A DNA stretch of 64,000 nt from Marsupella aquatica (Eukaryota > Marchantiophyta): contig OZ316898.1 in the NCBI GenBank assembly GCA_973895155.1, forward strand, positions 17,918,001-17,982,000, written 5' to 3'. This document shows positions 47,903-59,280 of this stretch, piece after piece (position 1 is the stretch's first letter; every line of letters starts with the position of its first letter). The position numbers and the translations under genes were made by a program. Under the pieces are notes generated by a model. That model searched no databases. It saw nothing but the letters and a program-made list of their open reading frames with translations, and had not been told where the DNA came from.

Positions 47903-49450
47903 ATGGCAACCAGGGAGGGGGGCCGGAAGACGGTCCATAGTACTAGTGCTCATCATGAGCTAGATTATGCGGTCATGGAGAGTGGTCAGGGGAAGAAGGA
48001 TCGGGAGCCACTTCTTCCCAAGCGAGAAGGTTCAGGATCAGGAGATACCTACACATGGAGTGCAATCATATTACCGTTTTTGTTCCCAGCTATTGGTGGG
48101 CTGTTGTTTGGATATGATATTGGTGCCACTTCTGGTGCTGTTGTCTCTCTGGCTGACCCAGAGCTCAGTGGAACATCGTGGTATGACCTCTCATCAATCG
48201 AAAATGGCTTGATCGTGAGTGGATCCCTCTATGGCGCCTTGCTGGGGTCGATTCTGGCATTCAACGTTGCAGATTCTTTGGGCCGACGAAGGGAGCTCAT
48301 TGTAGCTGCTTTCATCTATGCTCTCGGGGGTGTAGGGTCAGCTTGGGCTCCAAGACTCACCATCCTCATCATAGGGAGACTGGTATATGGAGTCGGCATT
48401 GGGCTTGCTATGCATGGAACTCCTTTGTACATTTCAGAGACTGCGCCGGCTGACATCCGAGGAATCTTGGTCTCCATGAAGGAAGTATTTAACGTGATTG
48501 GAGTCCTACTGGGTTATCTTGTTGGAAGCTTGACGATCAATGTTGTGGGGGGCTGGAGAGTCATGTATGGAGTTGCAATACTGATTGCTGTCATTATGGG
48601 ACTGGGAATGTGGTGGCTGCCACCATCACCAAGGTGGCTGCTTCTGCAAGCAGTACAAGGAAACAGTTCTGTGGAAGAGGCCAAAATACGAGCCAGAGCT
48701 ACTCTCCTGAGGGTGAGGGGTGGTGACAAAGTGGACGAATCTAACATTGATGGAGAAGTGAATGAGACCTTGACGTCTTTGCAAGAGACGGGGGGACGAG
48801 ATCAAGTCTCCTTTGGTGAGCTTTTTAAAGGAAGAGTTAATCAGAGGGCTTTGACGATCGGTGGAGGCCTCGTTCTCCTCCAACAGATTACAGGCCAACC
48901 GAGTGTCCTTTACTATGCTGCTACATTCCTTCAAAGTGCAGGGTTTCCAGCTGCCTCCGACGCCACTGTTGTGTCTGTGTTCCTCGGGATCTGGAAGCTG
49001 CTCCTTACATTGGTGGCTACTTTTTATGTAGACAAACTTGGCCGGAGGCCTTTGCTGATCACTGGTGTCACAGGAATCCTTGTGAGTCTTTTGGCTTTGG
49101 CAGCATTCTATTCGTTTGCCTCCGGACTCACGTATCTCGCAATTGGTGCCTTGCTAGTATATATCGGGTCATACCAGCTTTCTTTTGGCCCTATCTCATG
49201 GTTGATGGTGGCTGAAGTTTTTCCTCTGCGAACTCGGGGGCGTGCTGTTAGTTTGACAACCCTTATCAACTTTGGTTCAAATGCTGTTGTGGCATCAGCT
49301 TATTCTCCACTTCAGGAGCTGATAGGGGCTTCATTGACTTTCCTTATATTTGCTGTGATAGCGGTTGCTGCCCTTGTATTTGTTACCTTTAGTGTACCTG
49401 AAACCAAAGGCTTAAGTTTGGAGGAGATTGAGAGTGAGCTTTCTAAGTAG
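47903..49450 (+). CDS. VGT1: VGT1 / D-xylose-proton-symporter-like sugar transporter
   Basis: Twelve-helix major-facilitator monosaccharide carrier, probably a proton-coupled sugar transporter of the vacuolar membrane. A single exon encodes 515 residues. Family signatures are all present: LFGYDIGATSGAV in helix 1, the DSLGRRREL loop, GRLVYGVGIGLAMHGTP, ETAPADIRG, PPSPRWLLL, QQITGQPSVLYYA in helix 7, VDKLGRRPLL, and PETKGLSLEEIE at the C-terminus. The N-terminal tail carries DREPLLPK, an acidic dileucine motif of the kind that directs related plant carriers to the tonoplast; the location is inference. The motifs resemble Arabidopsis VGT1 and its XYLT-like relatives more than STP-type carriers. 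The start codon is the first in-frame ATG and precedes a normal-length tail. Absence of introns is notable for a plant gene of this group. Confidence 0.93.
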   Translation: MATREGGRKTVHSTSAHHELDYAVMESGQGKKDREPLLPKREGSGSGDTYTWSAIILPFLFPAIGGLLFGYDIGATSGAVVSLADPELSGTSWYDLSSIENGLIVSGSLYGALLGSILAFNVADSLGRRRELIVAAFIYALGGVGSAWAPRLTILIIGRLVYGVGIGLAMHGTPLYISETAPADIRGILVSMKEVFNVIGVLLGYLVGSLTINVVGGWRVMYGVAILIAVIMGLGMWWLPPSPRWLLLQAVQGNSSVEEAKIRARATLLRVRGGDKVDESNIDGEVNETLTSLQETGGRDQVSFGELFKGRVNQRALTIGGGLVLLQQITGQPSVLYYAATFLQSAGFPAASDATVVSVFLGIWKLLLTLVATFYVDKLGRRPLLITGVTGILVSLLALAAFYSFASGLTYLAIGALLVYIGSYQLSFGPISWLMVAEVFPLRTRGRAVSLTTLINFGSNAVVASAYSPLQELIGASLTFLIFAVIAVAALVFVTFSVPETKGLSLEEIESELSK

Positions 49451-50434
49451 ATGATTATCCTAAAGGATTTTATGTACATAGCAAAGAGGGAATTGAGAAC
49501 TGTAAAATCGAATGTAGCTTCTCGTAGCGCGGAGAGAGTTAAAGAAACGAAGATAGTTAGAGGAAAAAAGATGAACTTACTTCCGTTTTGCCGAAATGCG
49601 TCCTGCACATTTTCCATATATATATTCGTTTAAGACAATATGCAGTGTAGAATCACTTCTTGGCGTGCTTCGTAAATTGGACACAATAGATGCCCTGTCT
49701 TGTCAGTGCCTTGCATGCATGTGTATTTGCAGTGACCACCATGGTGCTTCGAAAAGCCCAGCACCTAGAACTGGCTGCAAATTTACTTTTCCAAATCCCA
49801 GTTAAAACTTGCTTTGTGTTATGTGAGTGATGGTAATCGATGTGAGTTGATCTCAAGTGTGCTCGTTTGTGAGACATCATTAAATGGCGATGGTTGTAAT
49901 CCTGGATGCAATCAGGAAGACATACGAGAATTCGAATGAATTTATTGAGCAGGAGGCTGCAATTTGGCAAGCCAACAGCGATATCTCATTCTCAACCAGC
50001 GGAAGGGTGGATCATCAGACGCAGAACGAGTCGATTGACAGTATAGGAAATTCTGAAACAAATGATTAAATTGGTCAACAATGTGGCCTTCAAGCCACGC
50101 ATCATATATGCTACTTTGGCGTATTGAGGGACTATCCTTCTTTAGGCAAAACCTTCGCTACTGTAATGAAGGTTCCTGATTTGCCCAGTGGTATACGTTC
50201 CTGGGCTAGAAACCAAGTTATTGCATTCCTTTGCCAGCCCTTCAAGCTCCTGATCTCACATGCCAGAGTAGCAGTTTGTTAGATGGTGGTGGGTTGTGCA
50301 CGTCCCCCCCAATACAGGCCGACGAACTGGTTGAATACAACTGTATCTTGCTTCTACCAAAACTTGGCACATAAATAATCAAATAAGTAATCATTACTGG
50401 TATGTGCGAAAACACCTAACCAACTAAATTCCCT
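49451..50434. other. Convergent intergenic spacer
   Basis: Lies between the 3' ends of the plus-strand sugar carrier and the minus-strand GEK1 gene, and presumably holds both 3' untranslated regions. No further exon or repeat was seen. Confidence 0.55.
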
Positions 50435-53400
50435 TCAACTCTTACTTGGCATCTCTGGTCTCATACAAGTTCTTTCGGTCCACACCAATGTAAAACTCTT
50501 AACTATACCGAGATGTAGAAACGACCTTTGTGCTCTCTCTATCACAAACAACCGAAATGTCGTTACGAATGCGCAGAACACGACCATGTCATCCCAGCCC
50601 ACATTGACCAGTTCATAATATGACAATCAAGAAGAGAAACTTAACTTACTTGCTATCAAGATGCGCAATGACGTCGCCATCTGGAAAGGCAGACCTTGTG
50701 GTCATGATCGCCTCAGTAATTGCTTCTTTCCAGCTTCCTCCAATCTGGTGATAAATTGCATCCGAGCTTCCTTTTACGTTGGGTTTGATTGAAACATCAG
50801 GCTCTTCCATAGGCAAACTGTAGTTCGAAAGTAGATGGCCAACCCAAACGCCCTCCTTCCTGTGGGAAACACATCATGAATTTTGGAGCAATTTATTACT
50901 TTGACAGCGGCCACAAAACAGATTTCAACATTCAACACTCGTCCGTAGAGCCACTCGATGCTGTTCATTCCGTGATAAACCTCTACCTCCGATGTCTGAG
51001 GTTCTGTGGTAGTATTTCAGCCAACTGTAGCCCCAGCAACTAGCTCGAAATGTAATTTCAATACCGAGGCCCTTAGACGCTAGAGATGTAGGAGAAGAGC
51101 TTCAGCTAGGCCATCAGACCAGGCAAGGTGGTTCTCATAGCTTGTTTTCTTTATGCGGCAGTCTCCTAACAGTAAAGTGAAGACTGTTGTCACTCAAGGT
51201 AATATGAATAAAATAGCTGGAGCACAATCTGTCTATCCTCGCTTTTGGTGCTTACTGAACCACATCCATGTGTCGTGGAGCGTAGTGTCCACCCCCCAGT
51301 CCGACTAGCACCTTTTCGCCTTTGTTTGCACTGACAAAAACAAAGACCATGGATAAGTGAGTTCTATTGTTCTGCAGGGTGAAGTCCACTCGCTTGCTAA
51401 TACTATCCACAACTCGGCGCTACACATCTGTCCATGGACTCAACATTCAGTCATGTCTGAAACTTTGGATTATGATTTCTGTCAAACTTGCAAGACACGT
51501 GTCATGCATGTTTTGACTGAAATTCTGTTCCTCGTCTCGCACCTCGACCATGTTTGGGAAGATAACCAAGAGTGCACAAGTAGATGCTACTGATGAATTG
51601 CAACTAACCGAAAACAGTTAGGAATTTGGAGAAGCTGCATGGGGGAATGGAGCACTCAGGAGTATCCAAATAGAACGTTTTACGGTAAGCAAATGGTGAT
51701 AGCTTTTACAGGTTCTCGTACCTACTCCACTGGCCTACACCTGGACCTCCTCCTAATCCCAGGCCTTCCTGCAGTACCTGGATCAATCGACGTACCTCAA
51801 TTTCAAGCACAAATGCTTAGACCATACCAGAGAGATTCTGAACTTGTTAAGAAAACGGGAATGATCATGACGACTTCACAGATAAGTCAACAAATACTTA
51901 GGGACAGAGATGCTCTTGAACCGTTGCAACAACGTGTGCTGCATCGTCCCTCCCCCAGTATTCTTCAGTGCTTCCTGGCAGCATGAACAAACGTATAGTG
52001 ATTGTCCTCTGATACCATTGAACAACCAGTAAAGCACATCCAAGGGGCAAAGAGCTTCAACATTTTTGGTTTAAAAATATTTGAGCAGCAATCGAATGTA
52101 CTGCCAGAGAACATAATCATTCTGGATGTCTATATCAATTTGACCAGAGAAAGACAGCTACGGTGGACAGTCGGGATGTGCCAGTTTTCTCTATTAAGAC
52201 CGTCTTAGAAGATGTACATGTGCAGCAAAAGGAGCTACCTATTTCAAAAAACATTGCTGGTGAATTCACTTCAGGTCCATGATGGGTAGCTTCCAAGGTA
52301 ACCTGTCCACACGAACGCAAAGAATTATCAAGTGGATGACTTGAACCAGTAAATCGCGGTCAACCTTCCATGGGCAACGAGAACGCATTTTTTTACCAGT
52401 TTAAGCTCGGGGGGATGAAATGTGTCCTTTTCAAGTAGTGCCTCGTGAATCTACACATATTCAGTTCAATAACCCAAAAACTTCTACGCTGACAATGGTG
52501 TTGTCGAAAAAGCATAAAAACTGAGGACGCTTGTGGTTAAATATCAAGAGTACCTCGAACTCCGGCACTAGATTTTGCTTTGTTGCAACGTTCTTAAGAA
52601 GCCTTAACCAGGGGCCTATCCGTGGGCAAGGAGGAGCGGCCCATCCAGGTCTTCCGCCCGCTGGGGGGCTCTCATGGGGCTGCAAATGTGGTACACCTGG
52701 AACATTCACCGAATCTTAAGATGCCCAACTGCAGCTCAAAACTCTCTCGACTACCTTTCCAAAGGTTGTTTGACCCTGAAATGTTTTAAACATTAGTTCA
52801 CCTTCGTTGACAAGAGCAATTTTGAAGTTGATATAGAGGAGACCTTGGACCTCCCACTTAAGTGCTCCGAAAAATGGAAAGCTCCTTCGAGAAGGCATGT
52901 GATTCTTAGTCCGCAAGTTGAGAGGTGTGTAGGAGTCCCGGTGGTTGTCAGGGTACATCCTTAAGCCGCACTTTCACACTCCATCTGGCGTCAAGTCACA
53001 TAGATGACACGGAAGTCTTTCCGTCCTAACTACAGCGAACTGAAGTTCAAAACTGCAAGTTGATCTGAATCTCAGGTGAATCTTGACCTAATGTGATGTT
53101 CTCCGGAGCAACGTTGAACACAGATTTATATCAGCAAGTAAAGTAGCGGAACATTGAAAGTAGAAAGAGCTGGTGGTTGGAGGCATTACTGACCGATGGG
53201 ATGCAAGGTGAGGGCCGGCCGGTTAGAAGCAGCAACGTGCCTACTGAGGAAAATGATCTCCTCCACATGCTCACCTGTACCTGCTTCCCATCGCTTGTCC
53301 AGGTGGTCTTCTGTCACAAGGCGACCGTTCAGCTGCAGCAGCCTCACCCGGCCAGAGACAAACGACACACTTTCCTGAACAGCCCACCCAACCCGGTCAA

Positions 53401-53806
53401 CCGAGAGAATTGGCTCCGGATTTCCCCAAATTCAATTCAATAGCAGCAGAAAGATGCAAAACCCTAACACAGACGGTATGAAACAAAGGATAAACGGCCA
53501 GCCGACCCAGAGAATTTGGCGCCGGGTGTCCCCAATTTTAATTTCAATTGCATCAGAAGCATGCGAAATCCAAACACAGTTTATATGAAGAAATGGGTAC
53601 GAAAACTGCAAATAATTTGCTACAGCGAGTAAAACAGTTCGTTGGTACGAGCGGTGACGCCCTTGAATTTGCAACGGAGAGACTTCAATTTTTACCGGGA
53701 GGAAAGATGGCCCAGCTGCCCAAGTGGCAGGAGAGAGGGCAAGCAGCGCTGAGGCTGGGCCAATGGATGCTGGATCAGCCGTTGTGGCCACCAGTAGAGA
53801 CACCAT
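50435..53806 (-). CDS. GEK1: D-aminoacyl-tRNA deacylase, GEK1/DTD2 type
   Basis: Hydrolyses D-amino acids, including aldehyde-modified ones, from tRNA in the cytosol; plant GEK1 protects against ethanol-derived acetaldehyde, and the family is archaeal in type. Nine minus-strand exons join in phase: 53696-53806, 53194-53374, 52554-52696, 52239-52302, 51922-51974, 51722-51777, 51256-51330, 50650-50859 and 50435-50525, about 327 residues. Conserved blocks run in family order: MVSLLVATTADPASI at the start, EDHLDKRWE, EIIFLSRHVAASNRPALT, HPIG, GGRPGWAAP, VTLEATHHGPE, FEIGSTEEYW, QEGLGLGGG, GLGGGHYAPRHMD and IGGSWKEAI. Four exons are shorter than 80 bases. The donor of the fifth exon (GTTCAAG) is weak. 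The last exon keeps KSF at its start but its remaining 27 residues do not resemble the usual tail. Confidence 0.93.
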
Positions 53807-55050
53807 CTTCAATAATATGGGAGAAACACACACAGCCAACCCACACGAGAGGTTCTCTCCCTCTGTGTGTCCGAAACCTCTCAGCGGAATCTCTGCTCAA
53901 GTTCTTCACCGGTTTATATCTGCCAGCGTAATTCTGAGCCAAAATTTCGTCTTGACCGACTCCCTAGAGAACCGTTTTCGATGAGCGATAACTTCGTTTC
54001 CGAAGACAAGGACTGATTACTTTCCGCCCTCGGCCACCTAGTTACCCGATTCGGTGCCGAATCTGTTTTTGCAACAGCAGTCGTCCCTGAGTGCAATCAG
54101 TCGTTAAACGTCGAGAAAAAGCATTTATAATTGTGGAATATTATTGCATTCGCGTTGTTGAGGTTAGCGTTGATCCAGCCACATCCCTGTCTTGGGTTGC
54201 CTATGCGTAGGTCATCTCCAGCTTTGGACCCTTGAGAGGTTGGGGATGAGTGCAAACATTCCGCACTGGACACACCCAGAGTTAGCTTCAACGACTAGAT
54301 GGTATGTCTCGACTGGAACAGAGGAGTAAGAATTCTGGTCCTGACTTTCCCAATTCGTAGATCGAGGTTTTGGCTGCAGTAGGTTCGGCTCCAAGGTCAA
54401 GTCTCAGTTGCAATTTCATGTGGCCTTGTTTGGAACATGCTTTCACTTAAAACTGATTTTCATTTCATCCTCACATGACAAAGTACGATGAATCAGGAAA
54501 GAGAAAAAAAGGAATAACGACATTTGATGCCAGCTTTTAGAAAATGTTTTCGCCTGTATGAAAAAGGCTCATGTGAGCTCTAAATCAACCCCTGCTACAT
54601 CGGAGTGCCCTCGCACCAAAAGAGCTACTTAGAAAATTCACAAGATGACTCTGTTTTCTTCCTCGTTGTAACATGATGAGTTGGTTGGCCTGGGATACCT
54701 GTTGGACAAACCATCAAAATGAAACCAGAGATTTCAAAAGTCCAGATGCACATGTATTTGTATCATCAACTCTTACTACCTATGAGATATAAGCCATCTA
54801 CTTGAAATGCGAGCTTGCCTTCCATGGAGTTTTGTGAGCCCCCCCATTGTCCAGTTTTTTCCATACAAGCCCGTTCACATGATTACGAATCTCTTCTTTC
54901 CTCATAGTGCTACAGCGGAAAACATGAAGCTCCTAAGGAGCTACAGGGGAAGACAAAAAGCTTAGGATAACTAGTTATATATTGTGAGAATTACCAGAGT
55001 GGCAATCACATTAATAGAAAAGTATGTTACAGTCTAGTGGAATTATACTC
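53807..55050. other. Intergenic spacer between GEK1 and the K+ channel
   Basis: The first part should contain the GEK1 promoter (its start is at 53806, minus strand) and the last part the 3' flank of the channel. No exon, RNA gene or repeat was recognised. Confidence 0.55.
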
Positions 55051-57918
55051 CTACTTGGTGGAGCTTACTTTTTTAATATCATTCTCGTCTACAACGTACA
55101 CCTTCTCCGAGTCCATAATAAAATCAGTACTCGAGATCTCTCCAGCATCTTGATTCATAACTATAGTTCCCTCTTTTCCAAAATGCTTGAAAGCCAGGTT
55201 CAGAATTCCATCAACATGGGAAGGAACCCATTCTACCTTTCCAGGAGTTCGAGCACTAGCAGAAGTCCAAGGATGGTAGGGGTATATTGTGACACGCCTG
55301 CGGGTCCTCGGAGCAAGTGCATGATCGTGTTCTTTAGGTGAATGCCGACCAATAGTTCCTTGTCGAACAGGCATCATTCTATACAGATTGGGCGAAATCT
55401 CAACATCCATGAAATTGGAGTGACTATGACCGTGATCTAGACCTAGAGCTTGTCTCAAATGCCTCTCAGCGCTGAACTGACGTTCCAATTTACTGTTCGA
55501 ATGCCCTCGCCTCTTTGGGGTGCCAGGGAAAGAACGATCCGACTGTGGTGAACACGAAAATCCCGACTGTTCATGGACCTGCAGCTCAGGAGAAGACCTA
55601 TTTTCGTCGTGAAACCTATGAGAAGCTAACTCTGCAACACATTTTGCAGGAAGCAGTAATTTTGGCGTGTGGTGTTGGGCCTGTTGCAGCCCATGAATTG
55701 CTTCAGATTGTGTGCTAGCTTGATGATTTTTCTGAGCGTCGTTCAAAATTTCTGTAAGGGATGGATGATTATGGAGCATTGCTTCGTCTAAAGGGGTACG
55801 TCCCCATCTGTCCTGCGCATCGATTTCTGCACCAGCATCAATCAGCATCCTTGCCAGCCCTTCAGACCCTTCTGCAGCTGCCAAATGTAGGGCCGTACGG
55901 GAGTCATAGTCTGATGCAGAGACATTGACACCAGCGACTACGAGCCGCCGTAAAAGTTCACTGTTGCCGTCCTTGACTGCTTTACACAAGTAAGCACCTT
56001 CATCTTGCAATTGCAATTCAGCTCCCTTATCCAGAAGTGCCGACAAACAATTGTCATGACCGCCTCTAACTGCTTCTAGAAGTGGGGAGACACCAAACTT
56101 GTCAATAGCGTTGACATCTGCACCTTCTCTAATCAAATAGAGTACAACTGCCTCAAAGCCTTTCGACGCTGCCAGATGAAGTGCCGTTCTGCCGTCATAA
56201 TCAGCCCTTACTACAACTGCACCCTCTTTGACCAAGTGTTTCAGCTGTACAAGATCCCCTTGGAAAGATGCATTGTTGACCATCAGTGCCAATTCTGCTG
56301 CTTGTTTTGCTACCAAGAATGTCACCTCTGTAGCAAGCTGCCCTACTCGTGCATCCCTGTCCTTGCACTCCAAAAGATTGTTGATGACCAGCCGACCATC
56401 ATTGAAGTAGATTTCAACAATATTTGTAAATGATTGCTTGTCAAGTCGCAGAACCCGGCATAGCTCCACAACACGGACAGTGAAGGGCTGTGGAATGTTA
56501 CACAACACTCCCACCTCTCCAAACGCACTCTCCGCCTCCAGCTCATTGACCCTTTCCTCTTTACCATCCTCATGTACATAGATCTCCTCCAAAATACCGT
56601 GGCATATGATATAGAACTGATCGGAAGCACCTCCTTGGGAAATGACCACTTCTCCAGGTAGAAAATACTCCTCACTCACTCTACTAACAATCTCGCTTAG
56701 AAACTCAGACGAACATCCCTGGAAGACATTTACATTCTGAATTATGTGGATGTACAACGACTCTGCAACCTTTTTGCGAATGGAGAGGGGGAGATCCTCA
56801 AGGATATCATCACCATCTCCCATTGTACCACTTTCAAACTGCAGGCGAATATGGTTCTTCATGTGACGCCTGATGTTTCGGGGCAGCCCATTTCTGTTCA
56901 TGTATTTTATCAGAGTTGTCATCTTATCCCTGAATCTTTCAGTTTTAGAACCCTTCACTATCAACGCCGTCATATTACCAACCAGATACGCTCCCAGAAT
57001 CATGTCAAAAGACACGTAGATCATGACAAAGATCATCTCTCGCGCATTGACTGCATGTATGTCTCCATAGCCCACAGTGGCCATGGTAAGGACAGCCCAA
57101 TAGAGAGAAGTGCAGTACCTCTTTCCGATATCAATTGCCCTGAAATTCGAATATGAGAAGCTTCCTAGCGCAAGGCTCCCAATCCATGTGTATGATTCAT
57201 CTGCAGCCCTGACTGTAGTTGCCAGATAGTAATAAATACAAGCAGCAGTGTGTGTACAGTAGAACTCCACAGCCAAAAGTTTGATGATTCTGGCAGCAAA
57301 ATAATTGATGCGGATGTCTTTCTCTAACCTATCAAAAATTGAATCGACCTTCCTCACACGATAGAGACGAACCCATACAAGGTACCTGACCTCCTCTTTC
57401 CTTCCAAGACCCTTATAGATTGTGTCCCATGGCAATATTCCTAACAAGTCAAGAATAAAATCTGATTTGAAGTACCGGATGGCGATGCTACGGTAGTCAG
57501 CTACAAGTTCATAAGTCTCTGGATCTCTGTACGCTAAGAAAAACCTGACCACCATATCCGCAAAAAATACCACTTGCACGGACAAATCTATTATCCACAA
57601 CGTTCGTGGTAACCCACGGAAAAATCCAAACTCCAGTGGTGTGAACATGGTAGAGTAGGTAGCAAAAATAACCATTATAAGCCACCATGCTTGGTACTTT
57701 TTATCATGTGTTGTTGTGTAGAAGGACTTCCCCGTAGGTAGTAATTGACTTGAACTTCTGCTGAACCTCACTAAGCTCCTCCTGAAAGAAAGTTGTCTAA
57801 CATACTTGGAAAACCTTGTCTCAACTGACGAATCCAGGGTGTCACCGTTGAGGTCTTGGACTTCATATTCGTCGTTCTCAATGTTCCTTGTTGGCATTTT
57901 CCGAAGTGACCTCGCCAT
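55051..57918 (-). CDS. SKOR: Outward-rectifying Shaker-type K+ channel, SKOR/GORK class
   Basis: Voltage-gated K+ efflux channel of the plasma membrane. One uninterrupted exon of 955 residues; the start is the first ATG, three codons inside the longest frame. Six helices fit S1 76-98, S2 107-130, S3 151-164, S4 178-200 (Arg/Lys spaced VRLYRVRK), S5 212-235 and S6 293-319. The selectivity filter TVGYGD is at 281-286. S6 carries DMILGAYLVGNMTALIVKGS, diagnostic of the outward SKOR/GORK branch and unlike inward AKT/KAT channels. A cyclic-nucleotide-binding-like domain spans about 398-505 (FFLPGEV-type loop as YFLPGEVVISQGG), ankyrin repeats about 550-728 (DGRTALHLAA twice, RWGRTPLDEA), and a KHA domain about 876-948 (VTIYPYHPW). 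Length and domain order are normal for the class. It lacks introns, whereas Arabidopsis SKOR is multi-exonic. Confidence 0.96.
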   Translation of the reverse strand: MARSLRKMPTRNIENDEYEVQDLNGDTLDSSVETRFSKYVRQLSFRRSLVRFSRSSSQLLPTGKSFYTTTHDKKYQAWWLIMVIFATYSTMFTPLEFGFFRGLPRTLWIIDLSVQVVFFADMVVRFFLAYRDPETYELVADYRSIAIRYFKSDFILDLLGILPWDTIYKGLGRKEEVRYLVWVRLYRVRKVDSIFDRLEKDIRINYFAARIIKLLAVEFYCTHTAACIYYYLATTVRAADESYTWIGSLALGSFSYSNFRAIDIGKRYCTSLYWAVLTMATVGYGDIHAVNAREMIFVMIYVSFDMILGAYLVGNMTALIVKGSKTERFRDKMTTLIKYMNRNGLPRNIRRHMKNHIRLQFESGTMGDGDDILEDLPLSIRKKVAESLYIHIIQNVNVFQGCSSEFLSEIVSRVSEEYFLPGEVVISQGGASDQFYIICHGILEEIYVHEDGKEERVNELEAESAFGEVGVLCNIPQPFTVRVVELCRVLRLDKQSFTNIVEIYFNDGRLVINNLLECKDRDARVGQLATEVTFLVAKQAAELALMVNNASFQGDLVQLKHLVKEGAVVVRADYDGRTALHLAASKGFEAVVLYLIREGADVNAIDKFGVSPLLEAVRGGHDNCLSALLDKGAELQLQDEGAYLCKAVKDGNSELLRRLVVAGVNVSASDYDSRTALHLAAAEGSEGLARMLIDAGAEIDAQDRWGRTPLDEAMLHNHPSLTEILNDAQKNHQASTQSEAIHGLQQAQHHTPKLLLPAKCVAELASHRFHDENRSSPELQVHEQSGFSCSPQSDRSFPGTPKRRGHSNSKLERQFSAERHLRQALGLDHGHSHSNFMDVEISPNLYRMMPVRQGTIGRHSPKEHDHALAPRTRRRVTIYPYHPWTSASARTPGKVEWVPSHVDGILNLAFKHFGKEGTIVMNQDAGEISSTDFIMDSEKVYVVDENDIKKVSSTK

Positions 57919-58974
57919 CTTGTCCACGGGTAGCCCACTGAATATTGTACGTCTCGCCTCTAATCTAACGTAGGTGACGGTAAAACCGCAAAAGCAGCCC
58001 TCCTGTTGCTTCTCGTCAAGCTACATACCGTTGCTCTGGATAAGCTCATTCATTGATTTCACTCAAAAAGTGCAGTCGGCGCAGTGATCGTCTCGTTTGC
58101 CCACATTCCTCCCCTCCTTCGCACGCTATAGACATGGACGGACGGCAGATTGGCTGGCTCTCCTCGTGGGCCGTTCGTCGTAGTACAACATTCATTCACT
58201 TCGTCCCCGTGATATTGGTGAAACTGAATTGCTGCTCCATATCTGAATGTGGCCCCGGCCTATTTCAGCTGTGAATTCCTCCTTGGAACAAACTACTGTA
58301 GCTACCAAAACTTCGGTTTCCCAATGACTTATACAGCGAAAAGGTGCTGACGCAATCCCAATTCGCCCCCAGGCAGCAGCTGGGTTCCAATTCCTTCCTT
58401 CCCACGTCGAGCCTTCCCACTCAGGTAGGCCAAAATTGGCTCTCAACTCACTCACCCCATCAACATCTGAGTGAATTCGAGATAGTACTACAAACTATCC
58501 AGTCTGCCGAAGATGTCCTCGATATTCAAATCAAATCGAGAAATCTTTCGATCGATCGCGTGCCAGCATGACGAATACGTACCTTGAGCGACTGTAGCTC
58601 GAAATCCTGCTTTCTCCAGTGGAGTGAGTAAGCGCATTAGCATTCGGTTCATGATCGACGCATTGAGACATTTCAGAAACAGCAGCAGCAGATGGGAAAC
58701 GTGGACCACAACAACTAAACTTCGCGAGCTTGACGCTTAACTACTAAGGTACTTGTACCGTGTGAAATTGGACAGACCGTCGATGGCAAACTCTCCACTG
58801 AAAGACTTCAAAGACGCAAAGTGGACAACGCACCTAGCTACAGTTGGCGCATTAATTCACACTCGGTCCATGATCGATGCCATGAGAAATTCGATCTGCA
58901 GCAGCGGATGGGAAGCTCCAACCTCAACAATCAAAATTCGAAAGCCATGCCGTGAGAAATTCTGACGTCGAGGG
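57919..58974. other. Upstream region of the K+ channel gene
   Basis: Probable promoter and leader of the minus-strand channel. Pyrimidine-rich words and short ORFs occur, none with a family motif. Diverged relatives of the 52-base array that follows may start near 58.75 kb. Confidence 0.5.
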
Positions 58975-59280
58975 AAACTCTTGCCTCACTCCAGAATCTC
59001 GAGCAATCGTGACAGCCCACCCACGGAAACTCCAGTCCCACTTCAAAACTCACGAAATTTTGAGAACCCATCAACGGAAAATCCGGACTCTCTTCACAGC
59101 CTTGCGAAATGGCTACCAGTAATCGAGGAAATCTCAAGATTCACTTCAGAAACTCGAGAATTCTTGACCACCCACCGTCGAGAAAAACTAGAGAGCTGCT
59201 TCCACTAGACGAGAAATTTTGACAACCCTTGGACGAAAACTCGAGACTAGCTTTTGCCCAAAAACACCGAGGGAACGGCC
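58975..59280. repeat. Degenerate ~52-base tandem array, six units
   Basis: Units at 58975-59026, 59027-59077, 59078-59128, 59129-59182, 59183-59235 and 59236-about 59280 share the order AAACTC-AGACTC, CTTCA, CTCGAGAAATTTTGAC, AACCCACC and CGG/GAG. Lengths vary from 51 to 54 and similarity is moderate. Part of the array is open on the plus strand, but the unit length is not constant modulo three, so a repeat protein is unlikely. Confidence 0.8.

Noticed and set aside
53548-53931. 127-codon plus-strand ORF
   Set aside because: It is the reverse of the first GEK1 exon and its flanks, which are strongly supported on the minus strand.
56176-57156. Several plus-strand ORFs within the K+ channel
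   Set aside because: They are antisense shadows of a complete, conserved coding sequence.
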